A stretch of DNA of 64,000 bases from Caryophanales bacterium UBA743 (GTDB lineage: Bacteria; Bacillota_I; Bacilli_A; RFN20; CAG-826). This document shows, piece by piece, positions 1 to 9,283 of this stretch. Made by a program: the position numbers and the translations under genes. Position 1 is the stretch's first letter, and every line of letters starts with the position of its first letter. The DNA is taken from positions 1 to 64,000 of the forward strand of contig DBKT01000013.1 in NCBI GenBank assembly GCA_002297365.1. The letters run 5' to 3'. The notes under the pieces were generated by a model, which was not told where the DNA came from, made no database searches, and was given only the letters and a program-made list of their open reading frames with translations.

Positions 1-33
1 AATTTATTTACCAAAGTCAGGTATCATTATACG

Positions 34-678
34 TTAAATAATGACTTCGTCTTTATAATAACCTGTTTCTATATAATCTACCCACTCAGCAATATTTGAA
101 GCGTGATCGGCAACTCTCTCAAGATATTTGCTCAATAACGTCGAATATAAAATGAAATCGTCATTCAAATGATATTTGTCTTTGGTGTCAGGAATTTCCT
201 TTAAAGATTTTAAATAAAGGCTGTCCACCACATCATCGCGTTTGCAGATTTCCTCCGCGAGTTTCACATCGCCCTTCACGAAAGCGGCATAGGCATTTTT
301 CACCATGCCCATAGCAACCTTTGCTTCTTCAACCAAAGAATCAATCCGAATTCCTTGGGAATATTTCAAGAGATTGCTGATGCACCAGAATAAATCTTCC
401 GCATGGTCCCCTAAGCGTTCAATGTCTTCTACCAACTTGAAAACGCCGGTCACTTTTCTAAGATCTTTGGAGAAGGGTCTTTCTTTTAAAATAAGCGTAA
501 GGCATTCTTCCTCGATAGAACGCTCTAAATGGTCGACTTTGCTGTCATCAATTTTAGGCGTTCTCATCACGCTCGAATTCAAATACACATTGATCGCTTC
601 ATCTAAATACTGAATCGTGATGTCAAACATCGACATTGTATTGATGCAAATTGCATTCATTCTTTCATCGATTTCCAT
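34..678 (-). CDS. phoU: phosphate transport/signalling accessory protein PhoU
   Basis: A 214-residue, all-helical cytoplasmic protein of the usual PhoU length. Two repeated PhoU helical bundles are visible, each with a conserved E-D-hydrophobic-E-R-hydrophobic-D/A-D-H-A motif (ERLGDHAED near residue 87, ERVADHASN near 188) that binds metal clusters in known PhoU. PhoU damps signalling from the Pst transporter to the phosphate sensor kinase. It is the last gene of the pst operon; its start codon overlaps the pstB stop by one base (TAATG), implying translational coupling. No kinase gene is present nearby. Confidence 0.95.
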   Translation of the reverse strand: MEIDERMNAICINTMSMFDITIQYLDEAINVYLNSSVMRTPKIDDSKVDHLERSIEEECLTLILKERPFSKDLRKVTGVFKLVEDIERLGDHAEDLFWCISNLLKYSQGIRIDSLVEEAKVAMGMVKNAYAAFVKGDVKLAEEICKRDDVVDSLYLKSLKEIPDTKDKYHLNDDFILYSTLLSKYLERVADHASNIAEWVDYIETGYYKDEVII

Positions 679-1439
679 TATCCGAACCTCCCTGTGATGT
701 AATCGTTGCTTCTTTTATCTTTTGGATGGGCGAAGAAATCGTCCGTTTTGCTATATTCGACAAGCTCACCAAGCATGAAGAATGCGGTGTAATCGGAAAT
801 ACGTGCCGCTTGTTGCATATTGTGGGTGACAATCACGATCGTGTATTTCTTTTTTAATTCCTTAATCAATTCTTCGATTTTTGCCGTGGCAATTGGATCC
901 AGAGCGCTTGTAGGCTCATCCATTAAAATAACATCTGGTTTCATCGCCAAAGTACGGGCAATGCAAAGCCTTTGTTGCTGACCGCCAGAAAGGGCTGTCG
1001 CGTTTTTGTTGAGCTCGTCTTTCACTTCATCATAAAGGCTAGCCTCCCTAAGCGAATCCTCAACAAGCTTATTCAAATAGTCTTTCCGCCTTTCCCCTTG
1101 GCATTTTGGGCCATAGATGACGTTGTTTTTAATCGACATAGGGAAAGGGTTTGGCTGTTGGAAAACCATCCCGACTTTCGTTCTTAGATAGATGGTATTT
1201 ATGGTATTGATATCTTGGCCTGAAAATTGAATTTCTCCTTCGATCTTACAACCGTCAATCAAATCATTCATTCTATCAAAACAACGCAATAAGGTTGATT
1301 TACCACATCCAGATGGTCCAATAAATGCGGTAACTTTGTTTTTATAGATATCGATATTGATATTTTTTAGGGCATGTTTTTTCCCGTCTTCATAATAGAG
1401 ATTTACGTTTTTGCAGGAAAAAATCGTTTCGTTTTCCAT
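678..1439 (-). CDS. pstB: phosphate ABC transporter ATPase PstB
   Basis: A 253-residue ABC ATPase that powers high-affinity phosphate uptake. Walker A GPSGCGKST, Q-loop FQQPNPFPMSI (the proline-rich Q-loop typical of PstB), signature LSGGQQQR, Walker B LMDEPTSALD and H-loop THNMQQ are all intact. It lies two bases after pstA and one base overlapping phoU, in the order pstS-C-A-B-phoU. Confidence 0.97.
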   Translation of the reverse strand: MENETIFSCKNVNLYYEDGKKHALKNINIDIYKNKVTAFIGPSGCGKSTLLRCFDRMNDLIDGCKIEGEIQFSGQDINTINTIYLRTKVGMVFQQPNPFPMSIKNNVIYGPKCQGERRKDYLNKLVEDSLREASLYDEVKDELNKNATALSGGQQQRLCIARTLAMKPDVILMDEPTSALDPIATAKIEELIKELKKKYTIVIVTHNMQQAARISDYTAFFMLGELVEYSKTDDFFAHPKDKRSNDYITGRFG

Positions 1440-1441
1440 AA

Positions 1442-2689
1442 TTATCGTTTTCCTTTCTTCTTCTCTAATTGGTAAGAGAGCAATTTAATTAGCAAAGAGA
1501 GTAACAAGACTACAACCAAAATAATAATGGAAATGGCACATGCCGATCCATATTGAGGAGATTCGCCTTGCAAACAAGTCCAAATATGAACGGCCAAAGA
1601 AGCTTGGCCATCCAACAAGGAAACGTTATCTCCAATCACAGCGCCCATAGAGAAAATGAGAGCGGCTGATTCACCGATAATTCTGCCGATAGAAAGAAGG
1701 GTGGCGCTTAAAATGCCCGGTAACGAATTAGGGAGAGTTACCTTAAAAATAGTCTGAACTTTGCTCGCACCCAAAGCCAAAGAAGCTTGAGAGAGAGAAG
1801 CAGGAACCACTTTGATAGACTCTTCTACGGTTTTGACGATTGTAGGCAATAACATAATCGCCAAAGTAAGGGATCCAGAGAAAATAGAACCGCCCGTATG
1901 CCCGGTAATGCCGTTTATAAAAGGAATGAATATCAACGCGCCAGCTAAACCAAAAATGATAGAAGGTATGCCGCTTGTGACATCAATAAGCGTTCGTATC
2001 CCTCTTGTAATCTTGTTGTCTTTTGCGTAAATGGCTAAATAGATTGCTCCGCCAATGCCTAAAGGCAAGGCAAATAACAAAGAGAAGCCAATCAAACAAA
2101 GGGTGGTCAATAAGGATCCGCGAATCCCCTTGCCCTGGCTCGTTAAAGTCCCATCGTAAATGGAAAAAGCTTTTTCCAAGCCTTCGGATAAAGCTTTCGC
2201 TCCTTCTTTTGCGCCATATACGCTCATATCCCCATCATCATCATAAGTCATTAATGAAGAGAGAAAATATTCCGTATTAATCGACATTTTCGCACCGGTT
2301 GAATCGACTAAATCATTAAATGGCGAATCTTCATGAATCGAAACGATATAAATAACGCTTTCTTCTCCGTTTTTGCCATCTTCGAAGCCGATTCCCCAAC
2401 GATGGGAATACGCATCCACATTATCCGTATTCTCAAAATAAGAAGTGACAGGCACATTGTTTCCGTCTTTGCTTCGAATCGTATAAGAATGCTGATTGTA
2501 ATCGCCGGTTATAAAATCCCAGGTTAAATATTGGGCGCCATTCTGCACAACGTATACGACCATCCAAATCAAAATTGCAAAAGTGAAAAGAGAGAAAAGA
2601 ACGGTCGTGAAGTAAGAGCCAAAATCTTTGGCTCTCCTCAAATGGATTCTCTTTTTTAGAGAGGGGGCCATCATTTCTTTATTTTCCAT
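1442..2689 (-). CDS. pstA: phosphate ABC transporter permease PstA
   Basis: A 415-residue inner-membrane permease partner of PstC. There is an N-terminal membrane segment, then about 110 residues of extracytoplasmic sequence (roughly residues 55-180), which is longer than in the usual 280-300 residue PstA, and a C-terminal BPD_transp_1 core with the EAA-type loop SQASLALGASKVQTIFKVTLP around residue 305. The start overlaps the pstC stop by 11 bases. The enlarged extracellular loop is seen in some Firmicutes PstA proteins; its role is unknown. Confidence 0.93.
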   Translation of the reverse strand: MENKEMMAPSLKKRIHLRRAKDFGSYFTTVLFSLFTFAILIWMVVYVVQNGAQYLTWDFITGDYNQHSYTIRSKDGNNVPVTSYFENTDNVDAYSHRWGIGFEDGKNGEESVIYIVSIHEDSPFNDLVDSTGAKMSINTEYFLSSLMTYDDDGDMSVYGAKEGAKALSEGLEKAFSIYDGTLTSQGKGIRGSLLTTLCLIGFSLLFALPLGIGGAIYLAIYAKDNKITRGIRTLIDVTSGIPSIIFGLAGALIFIPFINGITGHTGGSIFSGSLTLAIMLLPTIVKTVEESIKVVPASLSQASLALGASKVQTIFKVTLPNSLPGILSATLLSIGRIIGESAALIFSMGAVIGDNVSLLDGQASLAVHIWTCLQGESPQYGSACAISIIILVVVLLLSLLIKLLSYQLEKKKGKR

Positions 2690-3686
2690 CTGAAGTTACC
2701 TCCTTCTTTCTAAAAAGAGATTTTATTTTGTAGAAGAAAGAATCTTCTTTTTTGTAATTTGGGTTAATTCTTTCCTTTATGGCTGAAAGCAACGAGGAAA
2801 CAGCAAGAATCACCAAAATTAAAACAAGCCCAAGAGAGAAACGGGTATCATAACCAATGCCAGCGGCTTCGCCAATACCGGCCAACATGGCGCTTGTTAA
2901 GGTGTTTCCTGGAGCAAAGACATTATAGAAAGAAGTCCCTAAGGAGTTGTTTCCGATAACCATTTGGACAGCGGTCGCTTCGCCAAGAGCCCTGCCAATG
3001 CCCAAAATAATTCCGGCAAAGATGCCAGACGTAGCTGTCCCAATGACGATTTTGAAATTGGTTTGGGCGTTGCTTGCTCCTAAAGCGATAGAAGACTGTA
3101 TGAGTTTTTGATCCACCGCTTCCATCGCATTCATAGAAAGCGTCGTCATCGTCGGAATCGACATCATCGCCAAGACAATCACGCCCGAAAGAATGGATCT
3201 GCCTCCATAGGTATCTACTCCTAGAGAAGCGACAATTGGGCAAATTACGCCCGTTCCAAACAAACCATAAATAACAGAAGGGATGGAAGCCAACAAATCC
3301 ACAGCGCTTTGAAGAATGCTTTTTAAAAACTTAGGAACGATTCTTACCAAAAGCAAAGCGGTAAAAATGGACGTAGGGACGGAGATAACCAAGCTCAATA
3401 AAGTCGTATAAAGCGTGGTAAGCAGTAAGAAAAACATGCCGCCCGTCCCATCGTATAACCACCTCGTATTGGTGAAAAATTTCCCAATGTCTTGGTGAAT
3501 ATAATTCCCTTCAACCAACGAATAGTTGTGAAAAAATGGATAGATTCCTTTGTAAGTAATAAAGACCGCGATAAAAATTACAAAGGAAGCGCATACCAAA
3601 GCCAAAAAAAAGAAAAAGTACTTCACGACTTGGTCGAGAAGCCTTTTTCTTTCGTAGATGTTTTTCTTTTTCTCTAACGAGTCCAT
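2679..3686 (-). CDS. pstC: phosphate ABC transporter permease PstC
   Basis: A 335-residue integral membrane protein with about six transmembrane segments and an EAA loop (IQSSIALGASNAQTNFKIV near residue 200) that contacts PstB. It forms the channel for phosphate released by the lipoprotein PstS. It follows pstS by two bases and overlaps pstA. The C-terminal tail after the last membrane segment is strongly basic. Confidence 0.94.
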   Translation of the reverse strand: MDSLEKKKNIYERKRLLDQVVKYFFFFLALVCASFVIFIAVFITYKGIYPFFHNYSLVEGNYIHQDIGKFFTNTRWLYDGTGGMFFLLLTTLYTTLLSLVISVPTSIFTALLLVRIVPKFLKSILQSAVDLLASIPSVIYGLFGTGVICPIVASLGVDTYGGRSILSGVIVLAMMSIPTMTTLSMNAMEAVDQKLIQSSIALGASNAQTNFKIVIGTATSGIFAGIILGIGRALGEATAVQMVIGNNSLGTSFYNVFAPGNTLTSAMLAGIGEAAGIGYDTRFSLGLVLILVILAVSSLLSAIKERINPNYKKEDSFFYKIKSLFRKKEVTSDGK

Positions 3687-3688
3687 TC

Positions 3689-4702
3689 TTATTTCGCTAA
3701 AGCAGGATACTTTGCTTGTTGAATTTCAGACCAGCTTTTAGCGGTGGCTAAACCAGAGATGATGCCACCAGCAGATTTAATGGTTGCAAGGCCTTCTTTG
3801 GTGGTCATGAAATCAACGAAAGCGTTGACAGCGATCTTTGTATTAGAGTCTTCTGGATAGTCTCCACGAATGACATAGTTAAAGTTACGGCTTAATTTAT
3901 AAGTTCCATCGTTAACTGTATCTTCAGAAGCGGCGACGCCCTCGAAAGTAAGCCCTTTGACATTTTCTGCATTAGAAAGCGAATCTAACGAGCAATAGCC
4001 GATGCCTTTAGGATCTGCTCCAATGGCATTCATCATATCGCCGTTGGTAGCTTGGCTAGATACCGTCAAGCCAGAAACCCACTTATCTTCGGCTTTAACA
4101 TCGCTATAGCCAATGCCCTCAAAGAAACATTCTCTGGTTCCAGATCCTGCTTCTCTTGAATAGAGTTTGACTGCTTCGCTAGCTAAGTTAGCATCAACAT
4201 CTTTCCAAGTCTTCTTTTCGCCTTTATACAAAGCAACCAAGGTCGCTTTGTCGGTAGCAGAATAGGCGTTTGCAGAATTCACGATTGGGACAACGGCGTC
4301 TTTGCAAATTCTTCCAGTCTTATTTGCTTCCGTAAGAGCGGTTTTTTCAGAGTCTTTAATTTCTCTAGATAAGAAACCAATATCATATTTGGTATTATTT
4401 TTTCCGGTGGTAACACCAGTAGTAGCGTCTCCACTACCATGTTGATCTTTCTTTAATGTAACTTTGTTGCCAGTTAAATCCGCAAATTTAGACCCAAGAT
4501 AGGTAATGACTTTGTCAACGGATGTAGAACCGCAAGATTTTAATTCGACAGCGGTAAATTCATTGTTTACGCTTTCATTGCTTTTTGAGGAGGATTCGTT
4601 TTGTTCTTGGCTTTTTGAGGAGGATTCGTTTTGTTCTTGTCCGCAGCTGAATAAGGTTAAGCTAGCAAGGGCAAGAATCATTGTTTTTAATGTTTTTTTC
4701 AT
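3689..4702 (-). CDS. pstS: phosphate-binding lipoprotein PstS
   Basis: A 337-residue substrate-binding lipoprotein. A lipoprotein signal peptide ends in LTLFSC with the lipidated Cys at residue 20, followed by a Ser/Asn/Glu-rich linker and a PBP_like_2 domain. Phosphate-contact elements are visible: KSCGSTSVDKV, the HGSGDATTGV loop and SREAGSGTRECF. The linker holds a perfect ten-residue tandem repeat (QEQNESSSKS twice), caused by a 30-bp duplication. First gene of the pst operon; its promoter carries Pho-box-like direct repeats. Confidence 0.95.
   Translation of the reverse strand: MKKTLKTMILALASLTLFSCGQEQNESSSKSQEQNESSSKSNESVNNEFTAVELKSCGSTSVDKVITYLGSKFADLTGNKVTLKKDQHGSGDATTGVTTGKNNTKYDIGFLSREIKDSEKTALTEANKTGRICKDAVVPIVNSANAYSATDKATLVALYKGEKKTWKDVDANLASEAVKLYSREAGSGTRECFFEGIGYSDVKAEDKWVSGLTVSSQATNGDMMNAIGADPKGIGYCSLDSLSNAENVKGLTFEGVAASEDTVNDGTYKLSRNFNYVIRGDYPEDSNTKIAVNAFVDFMTTKEGLATIKSAGGIISGLATAKSWSEIQQAKYPALAK
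4580..4639. repeat. perfect 2 x 30-bp tandem repeat in the pstS linker
   Basis: Two identical 30-bp units, 4580-4609 and 4610-4639, lie in the coding sequence for the lipoprotein linker. The unit is a multiple of three, so gain or loss lengthens or shortens the tether without a frameshift. Zero mismatches suggest a recent duplication. Confidence 0.9.
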
Positions 4703-4749
4703 ACTTTTTGCCTTTCAAACACCAACATTCTAAAAAGACGCGGCGAAAC

Positions 4750-4790
4750 GTTATACCATATACTTGTAAAAGAATGTAAAGGAATTGTAA
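4750..4790 (-). promoter_or_regulatory. pst promoter with three Pho-box-like direct repeats
   Basis: On the minus strand a -10 box TATAAC (4750-4755) is preceded by three direct repeats of TTTACA/TTACA type; read on the plus strand they are TGTAA at 4765, 4775 and 4786, so the period is 10-11 bp. Repeats of TTAACA-like hexamers at 11-bp period are the known PhoP box of Bacillus. They occupy the -35 region, as expected for an activated promoter. The response regulator at 4872 is the obvious candidate binder, but this is inference. Confidence 0.65.
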
Positions 4791-4871
4791 GGCTTTTCAA
4801 AAAGGGGGCAAAAAGCCTAAAAGAGCAAAAATAAAGGGATATAATGCAGTCGTTGTGATTTTGTTTGAACT

Positions 4872-5537
4872 ATGAACCAACCATTGATTTATTGCATAGA
4901 TGATGAAGAAAACATCCGTTCCTTATATGAAGACGCTCTAAGCGTTGGAGGCTTCCAGTGCGTTACTTTTCAAGATGGAGCCTCTTTCCTTGCAGAATTA
5001 AATAAGAAGCAGCCGGATTTGATTGTTTTGGATGTGATGCTGCCAGGAATGAGTGGCTTAGAAATCCTTGAGAATCTAACCCATGGTCCCTATTCCACCA
5101 TCCCCGTCATTATGGTTTCTGCAAAGGGCGGAGAAAGCGATGTGGTCAAAGGACTGAATCTCGGTGCATCCGATTATATCGCTAAGCCTTTTGGCGTAAT
5201 GGAATTGTTGGCTCGAATCAAAGCCAATCTTCGAAAGAACGGCTTTAGCAATACCATCACTTATAAAGAGCTGACGCTAAACAAACCGATGCACACCTTT
5301 TATTTAAATGGCGAACCTCTTTCTTTATCTTTAAAGGAATATGATCTTTTGGAATATCTTCTTAAGAACGCCGAAAAAATGGTTACCAAGGAAGAGCTTT
5401 TATCTAAAATATGGGGAATAAATTGCGAGATTGAAACACGAACCATTGATATGTTTATCTCTCGCGTAAGAAAGAAAATATCCTCCTCAAATATTCGAAT
5501 TGAAACCCTTAGAGGGGTTGGTTACATCCTCCGTTAA
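4872..5537 (+). CDS. OmpR/PhoB-family response regulator, probably phosphate-responsive
   Basis: A 221-residue response regulator. The receiver domain (residues 1-118) has the acidic pair DDE near residue 10, phospho-acceptor Asp in LDVMLPG near residue 55, and the conserved Lys in YIAKPF. A Trans_reg_C winged helix follows (residues ~125-221), with RTIDMFISRVRKK as recognition helix and RGVGYILR at the end. It is divergent from pstS and converges on the GH94 gene with abutting stop codons and no terminator visible. No histidine kinase is adjacent, so it is an orphan here. Location next to pst suggests a PhoP/PhoB role. Confidence 0.88.
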   Translation: MNQPLIYCIDDEENIRSLYEDALSVGGFQCVTFQDGASFLAELNKKQPDLIVLDVMLPGMSGLEILENLTHGPYSTIPVIMVSAKGGESDVVKGLNLGASDYIAKPFGVMELLARIKANLRKNGFSNTITYKELTLNKPMHTFYLNGEPLSLSLKEYDLLEYLLKNAEKMVTKEELLSKIWGINCEIETRTIDMFISRVRKKISSSNIRIETLRGVGYILR

Positions 5538-8393
5538 TTATTTCAGATATATATCTAGCACGTGCTCCCCTGAGGCTTTTTCATCGAAATTGAAAATCAG
5601 GGTTTCTTTTCCATCTATTTTGAATTTATGGATATGGGTCGCATACTTTCCGATTTCTTTATGCAAATGAACGGAATATTTCGCCTGATATGTTGAATAG
5701 ACATAGGATAATTCTCCTACGCTTTTTTCAAGCAAAGGCAATATTTTCTTCTTATCGCTAAAAAAGGGGATCCCCACACTTTCTTTGATAGCCAATAAAA
5801 GCCATGTTGCCGTTCCGGAAAGAATTGGCCCTATGTCCTCTTTCGTAAACGGATTCGCATATTGGCAACAGAAACGCGGATTCCCTTTTTTGATATACGG
5901 GTCAAGTATGTCGCCATATGGATAGGTTTTCCTCATCATGAAAAAAGCATCATCTAGCATTTTTTCTCTTAAAGAATCCGAAGAAACGCGTTTCGCTCCA
6001 ACAAGAAGAGATTCCACGAACATCATGCCAGCATGTTTAAAAACGCCGCCATTTTCTCTATCGCCAGGGAAATAATGGCTTGTTGCGGAGTCTTTGCTTC
6101 CTAAAATGGTAAGATCCCCTTCTGTCGTTAAACGATACCCTACATCCGTTTTTAAATAGCGGTCTACGAGAGGCAGCATTTTAGCGATTTCTTCCTCATT
6201 GGCGATTCCAGAAAGAACGCTCCAAGAAAAGGAATTCAAATACAGGGTTCCGTTATTTAGTTCAGGATTTTCTGACAAACCATCTCCGAGGGACCCCACA
6301 TAAGAAGACTTCCCTCTATTTGAATTCAGCAGCACTCTTGCATAAAACCCATTAATCCATGCGTGCTTACGGATATTTCTTTCTAATCTCGTTTTTATTT
6401 CTTGATAAAAAAGCACCTCATTTTCCATAAGCGCATTTGTCTCCAAAAGAGAACGTATGCCAGCCAAAAGCAGAAAAGCATTCATAACCGATTCCGAATA
6501 GTCGCTAATGAAAGGGTCTCCATAATGAATAAAGCCCTTTTCGATCTGCTTTTTGTATTCCCTTTCTTTTTCGGGACCCGTTAAAGGAGACGAGTCAATC
6601 TTTAGACAATCGTTCCAATCTGCTCTATCAAGCAAAGGCAAGCCATGTTTCCCAATCGAGATGCACCCGGAATACATAACAATCGCTTTTAATGTATCTC
6701 TCAGCTTTCTTTTTGAATTTCCCTCGGCCACAGGAAATTCTTCCTCTAAGATATCAATATCGCTGCTCTCATGCATATATTCGCTTACCGCTAATAAAAG
6801 CCACAGAGAGTCGTCGCTGCATTGCCCCGCTTCTTTCCCTTCATAGTAGAAATTATGGTTAGCGTAACCAAAGGAATAGACGTTTCTTATCCAATTGGCC
6901 AAAAGATTCTTTGCCAAATCCTTTTGCCCATTGGCAAGAAAATAAGGGATAGACGCATATAGATCTTGAATTTCTCTGAATCCAATCTCACGATAGCCTT
7001 TTTGAGTTTGAGCGAAACTCCTGCTAACGAAGCTTTGATAAAGATTTTGGAATGGAAGGTTTCTGGAAGCTAAAGAATTGAATTCTTTGTCTTTCGAGGT
7101 GATGGCGAAAGAAGATGCGTATCTTTGAAAAGATCTTTCTCTTTCCAACAAAGCGTCCTTCATGGCGCCAATGTCTTTTTTGTCTTCCAGAAATCTCTTT
7201 AATTTGGATAAGAAATCCTTCTCATTTTCCAAATCCGCGAACCCCGTGTAACTATATAGATGTTTTTCTTTGTTTTTCTTCAAAGACACGTTTTTCTTTA
7301 AAGCAAAAAACGAAGCTCCTTTTTTCTTTAACGCGCTATCTAAATGATATATGCCTTGAGGATTTTCGATATTTCCATTGCCTAAGAAAGAGGCGGCATC
7401 GTTGCTGAAGGCGGTTGGAAATGAATCTCCATCTCGAAAGCCGAAAAATCTTCTTTTGCTTGAAAAATAATGCGGATAATAATGTGGCGAATAGGCTACT
7501 ATTTCTTCTTTTTCATTTCTAATGATGGAACTTTCTTGTATGACTGTTTGATAAATCACGTCATTTTCCATACAAGAAGGATTTGAGAAACCAAACATGC
7601 CTGTGAAACATATCTCTAGATTCCTATCTGTTGGAGAAAAGAGATTGACTATTTGTATTTCTAGCGCTTCAGGCTCTCCTTTTTTATAGGAGGGCAAGAA
7701 AAAGATTCTTTCAATTTGAAGGCCGTCTTTCAAAAGATAACGAATGGTTGTTTTATTGACGGAATGGACGCATTCGGCTTTTTCGACGTTTTGAGATATG
7801 CTGGCGCTATAGAAAATTATCTTCCCATCTTCAACCAGATAAAATTGCCTGTTGAACGGGTTGCCATTTTCCTCAGGAAGAATATCCCATCTCGTGGCCA
7901 ATATCTGATAACCGGCTGGGCCGCGAAAAGAGCCTCTTGCAAAGGAGTCGAGCACGCTTTTGGGGGTGCTTAACAAGCAATCGGAAACGTTTGTCCTGTC
8001 TCCTAAAAGAAGGTTCACGCCATAATGAGGCCCAACTTCGCCACTTTTTAAATCCAAATGAAGAGAGCCATCGTTGTCCAAATATCCACCATATGATTCT
8101 AATTTCTTCAAAGCCGAAAAAATAACGTCTTCTATTTCCTTGGAAATTCTTTTGCCTTGCAAGGAAACAACGCCATTTTCAATTTGAAATAAATATGTGT
8201 CTCCATCCAAATTTGAAACATAGTTAGCAAAAATCGGCTCGTTTCTTAAAAAAGATAACAAGGGGACGGAGCGGAAAGAACCTGCGAAACCAACATATTT
8301 ATGGGAGGAGGTAAGATATCCTTCATCTTTTAAAGAAGGAACGTCTTGAAAGGGCGATTGAAAATCCCTGGCATTGGTAAGCTTTAAAAACAT
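5538..8393 (-). CDS. GH94-type glycoside phosphorylase (substrate uncertain)
   Basis: A 951-residue cytoplasmic enzyme with the GH94 plan: an N-terminal beta-sandwich, linker helices and an (alpha/alpha)6 barrel. The general-acid motif DRADWNDCL is present near residue 590. GH94 enzymes cleave beta-glucosidic disaccharides or oligosaccharides with phosphate to give a sugar 1-phosphate. At 951 residues it is longer than cellobiose phosphorylase and about the size of laminaribiose phosphorylase; chitobiose-type or other activities cannot be excluded. It is last in the lacI-importer operon, five bases after the permease gene, so it probably acts on the imported sugar. Confidence 0.8.
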   Translation of the reverse strand: MFLKLTNARDFQSPFQDVPSLKDEGYLTSSHKYVGFAGSFRSVPLLSFLRNEPIFANYVSNLDGDTYLFQIENGVVSLQGKRISKEIEDVIFSALKKLESYGGYLDNDGSLHLDLKSGEVGPHYGVNLLLGDRTNVSDCLLSTPKSVLDSFARGSFRGPAGYQILATRWDILPEENGNPFNRQFYLVEDGKIIFYSASISQNVEKAECVHSVNKTTIRYLLKDGLQIERIFFLPSYKKGEPEALEIQIVNLFSPTDRNLEICFTGMFGFSNPSCMENDVIYQTVIQESSIIRNEKEEIVAYSPHYYPHYFSSKRRFFGFRDGDSFPTAFSNDAASFLGNGNIENPQGIYHLDSALKKKGASFFALKKNVSLKKNKEKHLYSYTGFADLENEKDFLSKLKRFLEDKKDIGAMKDALLERERSFQRYASSFAITSKDKEFNSLASRNLPFQNLYQSFVSRSFAQTQKGYREIGFREIQDLYASIPYFLANGQKDLAKNLLANWIRNVYSFGYANHNFYYEGKEAGQCSDDSLWLLLAVSEYMHESSDIDILEEEFPVAEGNSKRKLRDTLKAIVMYSGCISIGKHGLPLLDRADWNDCLKIDSSPLTGPEKEREYKKQIEKGFIHYGDPFISDYSESVMNAFLLLAGIRSLLETNALMENEVLFYQEIKTRLERNIRKHAWINGFYARVLLNSNRGKSSYVGSLGDGLSENPELNNGTLYLNSFSWSVLSGIANEEEIAKMLPLVDRYLKTDVGYRLTTEGDLTILGSKDSATSHYFPGDRENGGVFKHAGMMFVESLLVGAKRVSSDSLREKMLDDAFFMMRKTYPYGDILDPYIKKGNPRFCCQYANPFTKEDIGPILSGTATWLLLAIKESVGIPFFSDKKKILPLLEKSVGELSYVYSTYQAKYSVHLHKEIGKYATHIHKFKIDGKETLIFNFDEKASGEHVLDIYLK

Positions 8394-8398
8394 GCCAT

Positions 8399-9283
8399 CT
8401 ATCCCTTCACGCTGCCTTCAGTCGTTCCGGCAACAATAAATTTAGAGAGGAAAAGATAAACGATAACAAGAGGTATGATGGCAAAGCCAATCAAAGCATA
8501 TACCTTGCCCATATCAAAGGAAGAAGGATCCGAGGCCTTAACGGCAGCAATGATAAGCGGCAGCGTTTTCTTTTGGTTATCGCTGATTAAAAGAGCGGGG
8601 ATAAAGAAGTTATTCCAGTTGCTGACAAAAGCAAAAATAAGTTGAACAGCTAAAGCCGGTTTGATGATAGGCAAGGCCATTTGATTAAAGATGCGGAATT
8701 CCCCCGCCCCATCGATGCGGGCCGCTTCAATCATTTCTAACGGAAGAACGGATTCCATGTATTGTTTCATATAGAAAAAAGTGACGGGTGAAGCAATGGA
8801 AGGGATGATAAGTGGCCAAAGCATATCAGATTGGCCCATATTCGTAAGCATCCTCGCAAGGCCGACGCCGGATATGGTCGTTGGGATCATCATGATAACC
8901 AAAATGAACTTGAAGATGATTTCACGCCCTTTGAATTGATAAACCTCAATCGCATAAGCGGTCAAGGCGGAGAAATAAACGCAAAGCAACGACCCGAATA
9001 CGGAGACAACAACGCTGTTACCTAAAGCGGAAAGAACGGGCAAGTGATCATCAGAGAAAACATTTTTCATGTTCTCGAAGAAATTGTTGCCGAACCAAAA
9101 AGAGAAACTTGTGGCAATTTGGCCATTGTTCCGAGTCATGTTGACAAGCAATGTCCAAATGGGGAACAGACAAAGGAAGGTTAATATGATTAAAATGATA
9201 TAAACGCAAATTCTACGCGTTCTTAAGATAGCCGACATGCCCAAGAGGCTCTTTTTCTTACTCATGTTTTTGTTTTCTCTCAT
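8399..9283 (-). CDS. sugar ABC transporter permease (MalG/MsmG type)
   Basis: CUT1-family permease with about six transmembrane segments and the EAA loop EAARIDGAGEFRIFNQMALP that docks to the ATPase. I place the start at 9283 rather than further upstream: the ATG overlaps the preceding gene's TGA (ATGA) and follows GGGGAG at a good distance. It pairs with the MalF-type permease just upstream. No MsmK/MalK ATPase gene is in the window, so a shared ATPase elsewhere is likely. Confidence 0.92.
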   Translation of the reverse strand: MRENKNMSKKKSLLGMSAILRTRRICVYIILIILTFLCLFPIWTLLVNMTRNNGQIATSFSFWFGNNFFENMKNVFSDDHLPVLSALGNSVVVSVFGSLLCVYFSALTAYAIEVYQFKGREIIFKFILVIMMIPTTISGVGLARMLTNMGQSDMLWPLIIPSIASPVTFFYMKQYMESVLPLEMIEAARIDGAGEFRIFNQMALPIIKPALAVQLIFAFVSNWNNFFIPALLISDNQKKTLPLIIAAVKASDPSSFDMGKVYALIGFAIIPLVIVYLFLSKFIVAGTTEGSVKG

